The notes beneath the pieces are model-generated. The model was not told the DNA's origin and did no database searches. It saw nothing but the letters and a program-made list of their open reading frames with translations. The translations under genes and the position numbers were made by a program. From positions 1 to 64,000 of the forward strand of contig CAMWNP010000009.1 of NCBI GenBank assembly GCA_947175645.1: a DNA stretch of 64,000 nucleotides. Reading direction: 5' to 3'. The stretch is from an uncultured Porphyromonadaceae bacterium (GTDB lineage Bacteria; Bacteroidota; Bacteroidia; Bacteroidales; Muribaculaceae). Below, piece after piece: positions 27,674 through 36,261 of the stretch; position 1 is the first letter of the stretch; the number at the start of each line of letters is the position of its first letter.

Positions 27674-28053
27674 AATTGACTCAAGCAGTGACGGGAGCGC
27701 GGAACGCTGATTCCGAGCATTGAGCGGGTCCATTTTTTACATTTTGGAAAAGCGTATACCCAACGCTCATTCTTGACATTCTAAAACCTGGAAAATTACA
27801 ACTGAAATCAAGGATGATGCTGATTGTAGACGCCTTATTGATATGCTATATAACGGCTGCGGCTCTGACGCAAAAGCGTCGGCTGCGGCTCTATATTTCC
27901 AGATTCTGCGTGAGGCTTCTGCGTTGCTCGTTCTATTTCAGTGGGCAATTCCAGGGTCTGGAGTATGGAACGGGCAAACGGTACTGCTCTCACGCTTTTT
28001 GTTTGCCGTAAACTACTCGGGAGCAGGTAGTTAACTTCAACGCCATAAGGTTA
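27674..28053 (+). other. Structured gap before the HNH-like gene, no assured gene
   Basis: After the orphan promoter come nested inverted repeats (CTCAA..TTGAG around CGGAA..TTCCG, about 27681-27725) followed by a T-run at 27733. Further on, GGCTGCGGCTCT occurs twice around a GACGC-AAAA-GCGTC hairpin (about 27857-27892). One frame stays open for about 85 codons (27777-28035), but its only start is internal and I do not recognise the peptide; it may be a gene remnant. The stretch 27389-27636 holds nothing I can support. Confidence 0.35.
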
Positions 28054-28914
28054 ATGATACCTGAATTAACATTTTCTAAAACACTGAACGAATTCTGCAA
28101 TCAAGCATCCTTGCAGAATTATCTCACCAAGGGTAGTGTAAGCAGTTATAAAAGTTACATTACCTCTCTTGATAGAGCAAACAACAATCAGACAATTGAC
28201 TGGATAAAGGAAGCGATCTCGCAGAGTCCTGACATCCAAACGTTTCTTAATCTGATCAAACACTCGTTTGACTCGTTCTGCGCTAAGAGTCCTACCGCTA
28301 TCCCGGTTCAAAACAGAAATAAAATCAAATCGGCATTTGTCAGTTTCGCCACATTTATCTATGGTTACTTCAATGCAGAAGCCACCTTTGTGTGGGGTGG
28401 CATCATCAATGAGATGCAACTGGCGCAACTCGTGGCGCAGACAGCCATTTTCGCGACCCCCGACACTGTTCAGAAAGTCAAAAATGGTAAACTTGGCAGA
28501 AAAGAAAACAAAGGTAAAGGAAATCCTTTCGCTTCGTGGGATTGCATGACAAGTATTCGCGATATAAACAATCGTGGAAAAACCATTAACAACATATATC
28601 ACGACGATAACACCCGAGCAAATCAGGCAATTAAGTATGCAATCAGAGATGGCTTGAAATGGGGAAAAAACTTTAAGTTATCCTATTTCAAAGACTTTGA
28701 GGCCTGCCATATTTATGATGATGTGAAAAATCCGAAGTTCTACACCTCCATCATGAACATCGTTTTGGTTCCGCGAGCCTTAGCCGCACTAACCGACCAT
28801 AACGAGTATGTGAAAAACGTACTCAAATATAGAGCCTGGGAACTCTTTGGCTTTACCGGAAATCAATCAGTGGTGCAAATGCCAAAAAACTACTCCAACA
28901 TCAAATGGAGATAA
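28054..28914 (+). CDS. Hypothetical protein with possible C-terminal HNH-like nuclease motif
   Basis: A 286-residue protein without signal or membrane segments. The N-terminal half is helical (LNEFCNQASLQNYLTKGSVSSYKSYITSLDRA resembles a SAM-like helical domain). The C-terminal part has the spacing of an HNH/His-Me finger: FEACHIYDD, then IMNIVLVPRALAALTDH, matching the H..N..H order of restriction-type HNH domains, followed by LKYRAWELFGF. A restriction-like or other defence nuclease is therefore possible, but this rests on motif resemblance only. The gene is AT-rich and isolated in an accessory patch. Confidence 0.6.
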   Translation: MIPELTFSKTLNEFCNQASLQNYLTKGSVSSYKSYITSLDRANNNQTIDWIKEAISQSPDIQTFLNLIKHSFDSFCAKSPTAIPVQNRNKIKSAFVSFATFIYGYFNAEATFVWGGIINEMQLAQLVAQTAIFATPDTVQKVKNGKLGRKENKGKGNPFASWDCMTSIRDINNRGKTINNIYHDDNTRANQAIKYAIRDGLKWGKNFKLSYFKDFEACHIYDDVKNPKFYTSIMNIVLVPRALAALTDHNEYVKNVLKYRAWELFGFTGNQSVVQMPKNYSNIKWR

Positions 28915-28962
28915 ATCAGAAAATTATTTTACACTATCTTATAAACCATTTTTGAAAAAGAT

Positions 28963-29250
28963 ATGAGAAAAACACTTTTCTTGCTCCTAACCCTTATTTT
29001 GCCCACAATCATTCATGCCGCACAGGTAAGAGTAGACGTAGGGCCACTCCGCTACACCGTCGACACTGACTCCCGCACCGCCGAAGTATTTGGCCCTGCG
29101 GTTAACACCACAATCAACAATCTTGTAATCCCAGACTATATTGAATATGAAGGAAATAAGATTCCGGTGACCTCAATTATGGTTTTCGCATTTTATGATT
29201 GGTATAAAGAAGGAGGCCAATTGACAGTTTTTTTTGACCATAGGAAATAA
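28963..29250 (+). CDS. BspA-like surface protein fragment
   Basis: Ninety-five residues with a clear signal peptide (MRKTLFLLLTLILPTIIHAA). The following part has the opening pattern of BspA-type leucine-rich repeat proteins (LRYTVDTDSRTAEVFGPA, NNLVIPDYIEYEGNKIPVTSIMVFAFYDW). Complete members have many further repeats; this one stops after about one, so it is probably a truncated remnant. It lies 49 bp after the HNH-like gene. Confidence 0.6.
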   Translation: MRKTLFLLLTLILPTIIHAAQVRVDVGPLRYTVDTDSRTAEVFGPAVNTTINNLVIPDYIEYEGNKIPVTSIMVFAFYDWYKEGGQLTVFFDHRK

Positions 29251-29338
29251 TATTACTAAAGGTGAGTTTATACGACATTACCCTTGCCGTTAAGGATGTT
29301 TAAATTTTTGATATTACTAATGTTGTATATAAAAAAAC

Positions 29339-29372
29339 GAGGGTGCGCCTATTTTGACACACCCTCATTTTT
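29339..29372. terminator. Hairpin repeat copy C / terminator
   Basis: An imperfect stem GAGGGTG / CACACCCTC (29339-29345 with about 29358-29366) with a following ATTTTTG. It belongs to the GAGGGTGTGTC hairpin family seen at 2401, 3517 and 35903 and lies between the BspA fragment and the convergent U32 gene. Confidence 0.6.
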
Positions 29373-29395
29373 GTAACTTCCGGATTCAATACATT

Positions 29396-30637
29396 TTACT
29401 TCGTCTTTTCCCAAACGTAGAGACGGTCGGCAGGACGTATTTTTTCCGGCACCTTTATGGAGAAACTTTCCCCTTTTATGGTTTTTTCCACCGGCTTGAG
29501 ATCAACACGTATCTCCTTGACAGTGAGAATCAGGGCTCCGGTAGTTTTACCGGTTATAACTATTTCATCGCCCACATGGAGTTCGCCACTCTCCATCTTA
29601 AATTCCGCCACACCAAGGTTGCTGAAATAGCGCACACCTTTAGCCACGTATCGTTTGGTACGGGTGGCTGATGAACCATATTTGTGGGACCATTCGCCCA
29701 AACGTTGACCAAGATAATATCCGTTCCAGAATCCCCTGTTGAAAATCTTGTCAAGACGGTTGTCCCAGTCGGCAATCTTTTCCTTGCCGTAGGTGCCGTC
29801 GCATATCGCCTCCAGAGCCTCACTGTAGCACTGAACTGCGGTTGCCACGTACTCCGGACCGCGCGCACGCCCTTCTATCTTGAATACGGTCACTCCGGCA
29901 TCAATCATCTTGTTGAGAAAATGAATGGTTTTCAAATCCTTGGGCGACATTATGTATTTGTTCTCTATCTCAAGTTGGTCACCGGTTTCAAGATCTTCCA
30001 CCCGATATCCGCGACGGCATATCTGGGTGCATGCACCACGATTGGCACTTGAGTTCATCTCATGCAGGCTGAGGTAGCATTTCCCTGACACTGCCATGCA
30101 GAGGGCACCGTGGCAGAACATCTCTATGCGGACAAGGTTGCCGTGAGGTCCGCGAATGTCGCGTCGGCGAATCTCCGATGCGATGTAACCTACCTGCTCC
30201 ATTGACAGTTCACGGGCCAAGACCACAACGTCGGCCCACTGAGAATAGTATTCTACCGCCTCGATGTTGGTGATGTTGCACTGCGTTGAGATGTGCACTT
30301 CCACCCCTACTTTGCGGGCGTAGAGAATGGCGGCTATATCACTTGCAATGATGGCCGAAACTCCGCTTTCCTTGACTGCATCAATTACTTCGTGAAGTTT
30401 CTCCATCTCCCCGTCATAGATGATGGTATTCACCGTAAGATAAGATTTCACTCCGTTGCTTTGACAGATTGAGGCTATTTCCCTAAGATCGTCAAGAGTG
30501 AAATTCACGCTTGAGCGGGCTCGCATGTTCAACCCTTCAACACCGAAATATACAGCATTCGCCCCCGCCTTGATGGCTGCCGAAAGACTCTCGAAACTCC
30601 CCACGGGAGCCATGATTTCAAAATCAGAACGTTTCAT
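29396..30637 (-). CDS. Peptidase U32 family protein (tRNA hydroxylation type)
   Basis: A 413-residue TIM-barrel protein of the U32 family, with the signature RIEMFCHGALCMAVSGKCYLS and the Cys-rich NRGACTQICRRGY that follows it. The N-terminus MKRSDFEIMAPVGSFESLSAAIKAGANAVYFG is typical. Related proteins (TrhP/RlhA) act with prephenate in RNA hydroxylation and the four cysteines may hold an Fe-S cluster; proteolytic activity is doubtful for this branch. The -7 box ends five bases before the ATG, so the message is probably leaderless. Confidence 0.88.
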   Translation of the reverse strand: MKRSDFEIMAPVGSFESLSAAIKAGANAVYFGVEGLNMRARSSVNFTLDDLREIASICQSNGVKSYLTVNTIIYDGEMEKLHEVIDAVKESGVSAIIASDIAAILYARKVGVEVHISTQCNITNIEAVEYYSQWADVVVLARELSMEQVGYIASEIRRRDIRGPHGNLVRIEMFCHGALCMAVSGKCYLSLHEMNSSANRGACTQICRRGYRVEDLETGDQLEIENKYIMSPKDLKTIHFLNKMIDAGVTVFKIEGRARGPEYVATAVQCYSEALEAICDGTYGKEKIADWDNRLDKIFNRGFWNGYYLGQRLGEWSHKYGSSATRTKRYVAKGVRYFSNLGVAEFKMESGELHVGDEIVITGKTTGALILTVKEIRVDLKPVEKTIKGESFSIKVPEKIRPADRLYVWEKTK

Positions 30638-30642
30638 AACTG

Positions 30643-30650
30643 CAAAATTA
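30643..30650 (-). promoter_or_regulatory. -7 box of the U32 gene, leaderless
   Basis: The minus strand reads TAATTTTG and then five bases before the ATG at 30637. Transcription should start at or near the A of the start codon. Confidence 0.55.
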
Positions 30651-30681
30651 ATGAATTTTTACCGTATAAAATCCCCAAAAA

Positions 30682-30712
30682 TTGTTATCAATGAAGATTT
30701 TTTATAATTTTG
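30682..30712 (+). promoter_or_regulatory. Promoter of the pseudokinase operon
   Basis: TTG (30682-30684), 20 nt, then TAATTTTG (30705-30712). The first start codon is 97 nt downstream, leaving a moderate leader. Confidence 0.6.
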
Positions 30713-30809
30713 TAAATCTAAGTGGATGTAGGAATACTTTTCAGACATCCTACTGATGAAATACTGAGAAAATATATAATCAACTGCTAAAGTTTCAACA
30801 CTACTTACA

Positions 30810-31607
30810 ATGCCCCACAAAGAACAGCCCAAATGGACGGAAATAGAACACCTCCCGGAGTGGGACGAGGAGTTCTATGAGGTGTACACAGCACGTAAGC
30901 ATGGCAAATGGCTGATGCTGAAGACTCTCCGCCCCGAACTGCGCGACAATGAGGAGTATGTGGCAATGATCGAAAAGGAATTTGATGTCCGATACAATCT
31001 TGCCCATCCTAACATTGTCATGATTAATGACTTTGAGGAGGTGCCGGGACTGGGGATGTGCATCATAACAGATGATGTCTACGGAGATTCTCTCCGGAAG
31101 ATTATTAATGATGGCAAGGCAGACGAGGATATTCTCAAAAAAGTGACAACACAACTGGTGGAAGCAATGGAGTATATTCAGACCAATCACATCGTCCACC
31201 ATACAATGACCGCTGACCGCATTATTTTCACAGACAAAATACATAATCTCAAGGTGATTGACGTGGGCTTTGATCAGCACAATCATCTCACTGACACATC
31301 AACTTCAGAAGATATCTACAACTTCGGTGTCATACTCAGCGACTTGCTTGACCATCTGCCCGAAGGCACCGGTGGATCTCACCTGAGGAAAGTGGCGCAA
31401 CGCTGTATGGACCCTGACCCCAAGCGTCGCTACCGCGACATTCAGGACCTGAAAATGGCAATATCCAACCGCTCGAACAACAGACTCTACATTATCATTA
31501 TTGTGTTCCTTTCACTCATGATCATCATCCTTGCGTGGCTCAACTCATCCAAGGCCCCGGAGTCAGAAACCGAGAAAATTGTAGAGGCAAAGGAACTAAT
31601 AAAGTAA
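30810..31607 (+). CDS. Membrane-anchored protein kinase-like protein, probable pseudokinase
   Basis: A 265-residue protein with a kinase fold followed by one transmembrane segment (about 226-244, LYIIIIVFLSLMIIILAWL) and a short acidic tail. The beta3 lysine is kept (WLMLKTLRPE) and the Mg-binding motif reads VIDVGFD in place of DFG. The catalytic loop is HHTMTADRIIF where active kinases have HRDLKPENIL, so the catalytic Asp, Lys and Asn are all lost. It is therefore likely a pseudokinase with a scaffolding or sensing role, oriented with the kinase domain in the cytoplasm. It is followed after 12 bp by a GNAT-like gene. Confidence 0.8.
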   Translation: MPHKEQPKWTEIEHLPEWDEEFYEVYTARKHGKWLMLKTLRPELRDNEEYVAMIEKEFDVRYNLAHPNIVMINDFEEVPGLGMCIITDDVYGDSLRKIINDGKADEDILKKVTTQLVEAMEYIQTNHIVHHTMTADRIIFTDKIHNLKVIDVGFDQHNHLTDTSTSEDIYNFGVILSDLLDHLPEGTGGSHLRKVAQRCMDPDPKRRYRDIQDLKMAISNRSNNRLYIIIIVFLSLMIIILAWLNSSKAPESETEKIVEAKELIK

Positions 31608-31619
31608 TTCAATCACACT

Positions 31620-32750
31620 ATGGCCGTTGAAATTATCCCTATAAAACCAACCAGAAAGGAACTGAGCAAATTCGTCAGTTTCGGAATAGATCACTACAAG
31701 GGCAATCCATGTTATGTTCCACCTCTCAGACAAGACGACATTGAAACACTTCTTCCTGAGAAGAATCCTGCATTCGACTTCTGCGAGGCGCAGTCTTTCA
31801 TGGCCTACCGCGATGGAAAACCGGTAGGACGCATAACCGGTATCATCAACAGCCTCGTCAACGAACGCACCGGAGAGCCCACCGTCCGTTTCGGATTCAT
31901 CGAATTTATTGATGATGCGGAAGTGGTTGACGCGCTGATGGACGCCGTTGAGAACTGGGGAAAGGAAAAAGGTATGAAACATATTGTTGGTCCTATGGGA
32001 TTCACTGACATGGACCACGAAGGGATGCTCACATACGGTTATGACGAGATGGGCACCATGGCTACCATCTACAACTACCCCTACTACCCCGCCCACATGG
32101 AGCGCCGCGGCATGACGCCCGATGCAAAGTGGGTGGAATACAGAATTGAAGTACCTGAGGAAGTGCCGGAGAAGATTGCTAAAATAGCCGATCTGGTTGC
32201 ACGTCGTTTCAAACTTTCCGTGCCTGTTCTCAAAAGCCGTAAGCAACTTAAGGAGCGTTACGGGATTCCCCTTTTCCGCCTGATAAATGAAGCCTACGAT
32301 AAACTCTACGGCTACTCACCTCTCACTGAACGTCAGATGAGACATTATATTGACCAATATCTGGGAATCCTTAACCTCAACGACATCTGTGTGATCGTTG
32401 ATGAGAAGGACGAACTGGTGGGAGTAGGCATTTCAGTAGCCAACTTTTCCAAAGCACTCCGGAAGAGCAGTGGAAAATTATTTCCCTTCGGGTGGTGGCA
32501 TCTTCTGAAGGCAATGAAAGGAAAGAACGATACGGTTGACCTGCTTCTCGTGGCAATCAAGGCCGAATATCAGGGTAAAGGAGTAAACGCACTCTTATTC
32601 TCCCACCTTATCCCTGCCTACAACCGGAGCGGTTACAAATTTGCCGAAAGCAACCCCGAACTGGAGGATAACAGCAATGTCCAGAACCAGTGGCAATATT
32701 TCCCGCACCGGCAACACAGACGCCGTCAGGTCTACAAAAAAGCATTATAA
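31620..32750 (+). CDS. GNAT-like N-acetyltransferase family protein
   Basis: A 376-residue cytoplasmic protein with an N-terminal GNAT-like region (FMAYRDGKPVGRITGIIN) and a C-terminal one (VAIKAEYQGKGVNALLFSHLIPAYNRSGYKFAESNPELEDN), the latter showing the acetyl-CoA-binding Q/R-x-x-G-x-G/A pattern as YQGKGVNA. The substrate is unknown; proteins of this length are common and uncharacterised in Bacteroidetes. It lies 12 bp after the pseudokinase and 31 bp before pyrH. Confidence 0.75.
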   Translation: MAVEIIPIKPTRKELSKFVSFGIDHYKGNPCYVPPLRQDDIETLLPEKNPAFDFCEAQSFMAYRDGKPVGRITGIINSLVNERTGEPTVRFGFIEFIDDAEVVDALMDAVENWGKEKGMKHIVGPMGFTDMDHEGMLTYGYDEMGTMATIYNYPYYPAHMERRGMTPDAKWVEYRIEVPEEVPEKIAKIADLVARRFKLSVPVLKSRKQLKERYGIPLFRLINEAYDKLYGYSPLTERQMRHYIDQYLGILNLNDICVIVDEKDELVGVGISVANFSKALRKSSGKLFPFGWWHLLKAMKGKNDTVDLLLVAIKAEYQGKGVNALLFSHLIPAYNRSGYKFAESNPELEDNSNVQNQWQYFPHRQHRRRQVYKKAL

Positions 32751-32781
32751 CCATTTTCATAATTGATAATTTCTCTGATTT

Positions 32782-33492
32782 ATGACTCCGAAATATAAAC
32801 GTATATTACTCAAACTCAGCGGTGAATCGCTGATGGGAAGCCAAGGCTACGGCATAGACACCGTTCGCCTCAACCAGTATGCCGAACAGATCAAGGAGAT
32901 TGTTTCCCTTGGTGTTGAAGTGGCTATTGTAATAGGTGGCGGAAACATTTTCCGCGGACTCCAGGGCGCAGCCAAAGGGTTTGACAGAGTGAAAGGCGAC
33001 CAGATGGGGATGTTGGCCACCGTCATCAACTCCCTCGCCCTGAGTTCCGCTCTTGAGGCAGTTGGTCAGCCCGCTCAGGTGTTCACAGCCATAAACATGT
33101 TCCCCATAGGCAAGCACTATAGCAAATGGCTCGCCATCGATGCCATGAAGGAAGGAACTGTTGCCATCATTGCCGGTGGCACAGGTAATCCGTTCTTCAC
33201 AACTGACACCGGATCCGCACTAAGAGGTATTGAAGTGGAAGCCGATGTCATGCTGAAAGGTACACGCGTAGACGGCATCTACACCGCGGACCCCGAAAAG
33301 GACCCCACCGCCACCAAATTTGATGAAATCACCTATGACGAGGTTTACAACCGTGGACTTAAAGTGATGGATCTGACCGCCACTGCACTCTGTAAGGAAA
33401 ACCGCCTCCCCATAGTGGTGTTCGACATGGACACCCCCGGTAACCTTGGCAAACTCATGGCAGGAGAACCCATAGGAACTCTCGTCTACTGA
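32782..33492 (+). CDS. pyrH: UMP kinase
   Basis: Hexameric bacterial UMP kinase of the amino-acid-kinase fold; it phosphorylates UMP to UDP in pyrimidine synthesis. The 236 residues include YKRILLKLSGESLMG, VAIVIGGGNIFRG, GGTGNPFFTTDTGSALR, and VDGIYTADPEKDPTA. The pyrH-frr order is widely conserved. Confidence 0.98.
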   Translation: MTPKYKRILLKLSGESLMGSQGYGIDTVRLNQYAEQIKEIVSLGVEVAIVIGGGNIFRGLQGAAKGFDRVKGDQMGMLATVINSLALSSALEAVGQPAQVFTAINMFPIGKHYSKWLAIDAMKEGTVAIIAGGTGNPFFTTDTGSALRGIEVEADVMLKGTRVDGIYTADPEKDPTATKFDEITYDEVYNRGLKVMDLTATALCKENRLPIVVFDMDTPGNLGKLMAGEPIGTLVY

Positions 33493-33530
33493 TTATTTTA
33501 AAGATTGAACAATTCTAAAACTATTACAAT

Positions 33531-34091
33531 ATGACTGACCCCAAAACCTATCTTTCCGCCGCCGAGGAAAAAATGGAACTCGCTGTGGCTTACCTTGACG
33601 AATCTCTCGCCCACATCCGCGCTGGAAAAGCAAATCCTAAGATTCTTGACGGAATACGTGTTGACTACTACGGAAGCATGTCTCCCATCTCTAACGTGGC
33701 GAATATTTCTGTTCCCGATGCACGAACCATAACCATCACACCATGGGAAAAATCAATGTTCCGCGAAATTGAGAAGGCCATCATCAACTCAGAACTCGGA
33801 ATCACTCCCGAAAACAATGGAGAAGTTATTCGCCTGTCAATACCGCCGTTGACCGAAGACCGGCGCAAACAACTCGTGAAACAGTCAAAAGCAGAGGCTG
33901 AACAGGCAAAAGTTTCTGTACGAAACGCCCGACGAGATGCAATTGACGGACTCAAAAAAGCCATCAAACTGGGCATGAGTGAGGACATTGAAAAAGATGC
34001 TGAAGGACAAGCACAGAAAATTCATGACAAGTATCTGAAGAAAATCGACGAACTCTTCGCCGCCAAAGAAAAAGAAATCCTCACAGTATAA
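33531..34091 (+). CDS. frr: Ribosome recycling factor
   Basis: Splits post-termination ribosomes together with EF-G. The 186 residues are the standard length, with [58 protein letters not shown] and a C-terminal helix [15 protein letters not shown]. It follows pyrH by 38 bp and ends just before a strong intrinsic terminator. Confidence 0.98.
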   Translation: MTDPKTYLSAAEEKMELAVAYLDESLAHIRAGKANPKILDGIRVDYYGSMSPISNVANISVPDARTITITPWEKSMFREIEKAIINSELGITPENNGEVIRLSIPPLTEDRRKQLVKQSKAEAEQAKVSVRNARRDAIDGLKKAIKLGMSEDIEKDAEGQAQKIHDKYLKKIDELFAAKEKEILTV

Positions 34092-34101
34092 AAAGCCTTT
34101 T

Positions 34102-34149
34102 CAGGAGATCGTACAGGCTGCTTTTGCATGGCGGTCTCCTGTTTTCTTT
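34102..34149 (+). terminator. Intrinsic terminator of frr
   Basis: A 10-bp stem CAGGAGATCG / CGGTCTCCTG (34102-34111 with 34132-34141, one G-T pair) is followed by TTTTCTTT. Because it precedes the GTG at 34163, it also argues that the radical SAM gene starts there and not at the ATG at 34124 inside the hairpin. Confidence 0.85.
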
Positions 34150-34162
34150 AACCGCTACTGAC

Positions 34163-34939
34163 GTGCAAACAGTTCTGTTTACATCAACCATTTTCGGGCC
34201 TATCCACAGCCGCCGGTTAGGTACCTCTCTGGGAATAAATCTAATGCCTGACGACGGCAAGGTGTGTTCTTTTGACTGCCTTTATTGCGAGGCCGGCTTC
34301 AATGCCCAGGGTAGAGGAACAACCGGACTCCCACCGCGCGATAAGGTTCGGCTTATGCTCCAGGAGAAACTCGCCGACATGAAACAAAAGGGAGAAAATC
34401 TGGACGTGATAACTTTCTCCGGAAACGGAGAGCCAACCCTTCACCCTGAGTTTGATGGAATTGTCACTGACACCATAGAACTGCGTGACAAATTCTTCCC
34501 GAATGTAAAAATCAGCGTTCTGAGCAACTCAACCCGTCTGGGTAATCCATCGGTTGTCGAGGCATTGAAAAAGGTTGACAACAACATCCTCAAACTTGAT
34601 TCCGCTCTTGACAGAACCGTGAGGATCATTGACCGACCGACGTCGCCATCTTACAGCGTTGCCAAAGTTGTCAACAACATGAAGAAATTTAACGGTGACT
34701 GCATCATACAGACCATGTTTCTTCGTGGAGAACATGAAGGTAAAATCATTGACAACACAACCGATGAAGAGGTTGACGCGCTGATTGAACTCTACAAGGA
34801 GATAAAGCCCCGCGAAGTGATGATTTACTCCATTGACCGCAAGACCCCGGCGGAACATCTACGGAAAATCAGTCGGGAGGATCTTGAACGGATAGCCGAT
34901 AAAATACGTGAACATGACATTAAAGTACAAGTAGCATAA
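34163..34939 (+). CDS. Radical SAM protein
   Basis: A 258-residue radical SAM enzyme from the GTG at 34163 (QTVLFTSTIFGPIHSRRLGTSLGINLMP). The cluster motif is CSFDCLYCEAG (CxxxCxxC) and ITFSGNGEPTLHPEF is the SAM-binding GxGEPT-type loop. The family is widespread and of unknown substrate (related to the MoaA-like YgcF/YtqA-type group). It follows the frr terminator and is 15 bp before the S66 peptidase. Confidence 0.85.
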   Translation: MQTVLFTSTIFGPIHSRRLGTSLGINLMPDDGKVCSFDCLYCEAGFNAQGRGTTGLPPRDKVRLMLQEKLADMKQKGENLDVITFSGNGEPTLHPEFDGIVTDTIELRDKFFPNVKISVLSNSTRLGNPSVVEALKKVDNNILKLDSALDRTVRIIDRPTSPSYSVAKVVNNMKKFNGDCIIQTMFLRGEHEGKIIDNTTDEEVDALIELYKEIKPREVMIYSIDRKTPAEHLRKISREDLERIADKIREHDIKVQVA

Positions 34940-34954
34940 TCCTTAGTTAACCTT

Positions 34955-35860
34955 ATGTCTGCCCGATTTCCAGCCCCATTACGCAAAGGGGATAAAATAG
35001 TATTCGCATCCCCAGCCGGCATACCCGTTCCCGAAGAGGTTCATGCCGCTGTCAAAGTCCTTCAGAATGAAGGTTTTGACGTTGTAATTTCCCAGCACGC
35101 TCTTGGCAAGAGCGGTTCATACAGCGGTACTGCCGAACAACGCTACAGTGACCTTGCCGATGCGTTCACGGATCCTGACGTACGCGCAATAATCTGTACA
35201 AGAGGAGGATACGGCGTGGTTCATCTGATGGACCGCCTGAACCGGCTCCCTATTGAAGATGATCCCAAGTGGGTTGTAGGATTCAGCGATATCTCTGCAC
35301 TGCACGCCTTGATGTCATCTAAGAATATTGCCTCCGTACACGCGTCAATGGCCAAACACATTGCTCTCGGACCGGAGGACCCTGACAATGCCGCCCTGCT
35401 CAGTATCCTGCGTGGCGGACGTCCAAACTTCACTTTTCCCTCCAATCCGTTTGACCATCCGGGAACATCTGACGGAGTCCTTTATGGCGGTAATCTGGCA
35501 GTGCTCGCCCAACTCATCGGAACTCCCTACGATATTCTCAAAAAAGACACAATCCTGTTCATTGAGGATATAGGCGAACCAATCTACAAAATTGAGCGCA
35601 TGCTCTACCAACTGAAACTAAACAACGTACTCCCCAATCTGAAAGGACTGATCGTAGGACAGTTCACTGACTATAAACCTGATAGCAACTATCCTTCTAT
35701 GGAACGGATGATTGCAGATATGGTGAACGGCTACAACTATCCTATAGCCTTCGGTGCGCCCATCGGTCATGTTGAACACAACATTCCGGTTATAGAAGGT
35801 GCCAGAGTAACTCTAAAAGTAACGACCACTGAGAACAACCATCTCATTTACTGGCAGTAA
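34955..35860 (+). CDS. LD-carboxypeptidase (peptidase S66)
   Basis: Murein-recycling enzyme that removes the terminal D-Ala from cytoplasmic L,D-linked tetrapeptide. The 301 residues hold the catalytic Ser in VVGFSDISALH, Glu in LFIEDIGEPIYKIERML and His in FGAPIGHVEHN, the S66 Ser-Glu-His triad. The N-terminal LRKGDKIVFASPAG and TRGGYGVVHLMDRL are typical. A hairpin of the GAGGGTGTGTC family follows the stop. Confidence 0.94.
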   Translation: MSARFPAPLRKGDKIVFASPAGIPVPEEVHAAVKVLQNEGFDVVISQHALGKSGSYSGTAEQRYSDLADAFTDPDVRAIICTRGGYGVVHLMDRLNRLPIEDDPKWVVGFSDISALHALMSSKNIASVHASMAKHIALGPEDPDNAALLSILRGGRPNFTFPSNPFDHPGTSDGVLYGGNLAVLAQLIGTPYDILKKDTILFIEDIGEPIYKIERMLYQLKLNNVLPNLKGLIVGQFTDYKPDSNYPSMERMIADMVNGYNYPIAFGAPIGHVEHNIPVIEGARVTLKVTTTENNHLIYWQ

Positions 35861-35901
35861 TCAGCCGGTCCATACTCACCAAAACAGCATAATCATTGAA
35901 G

Positions 35902-35941
35902 AGAGGGTGTGTCAAAATGAAAAATTTTGACACATCGTCTT
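35902..35941 (+). repeat. Hairpin repeat copy D, terminator-like
   Basis: The arms AGAGGGTGTGTCAAAAT (35902-35918) and ATTTTGACACATCGTCT (35924-35940) pair with two mismatches and are followed by TTTT. This is the fourth copy of the hairpin family, placed 40 bp after the S66 stop. The rest of 35942-36053 shows nothing else. Confidence 0.65.
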
Positions 35942-36053
35942 TTCAGTTTATCAGACTGGCCGATGGCACTATATTAACATTCGTAAATAACATAGTCTGA
36001 CTGCAAAACATATTTTCCTCCCTTCGCCGATTCGCTTATAATGATTTTTTTTG

Positions 36054-36061
36054 TAATTTTG
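36054..36061 (+). promoter_or_regulatory. -7 box of the efflux operon, long leader
   Basis: TAATTTTG, without a clear -33 TTG. It would give a leader of about 195 nt before the TolC-like gene. The leader contains a CTGATC-N13-GATCAG inverted repeat (about 36183-36207). Confidence 0.5.
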
Positions 36062-36261
36062 CAGAGTGATTCATAAAGAGTCACCCCACTATGTTTACAA
36101 TACATCATCACATCTCTATCAATTCACCCGCAGTGAGAAACTGGGGGGTTCTTGAAAACTGGAAAAGCACCGCTTCCATTTGCTGATCTTAACTTTTAAT
36201 TGATCAGAGTCATCTTTGATGACGACTTCTATTTTCACAATTCATTTACAATAATTCCACA

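Noticed and set aside
27777-28035. Open frame of about 85 codons before the HNH-like gene
   Set aside because: It lacks a suitable start, is not recognisable, and overlaps hairpins; kept only as a possible remnant.
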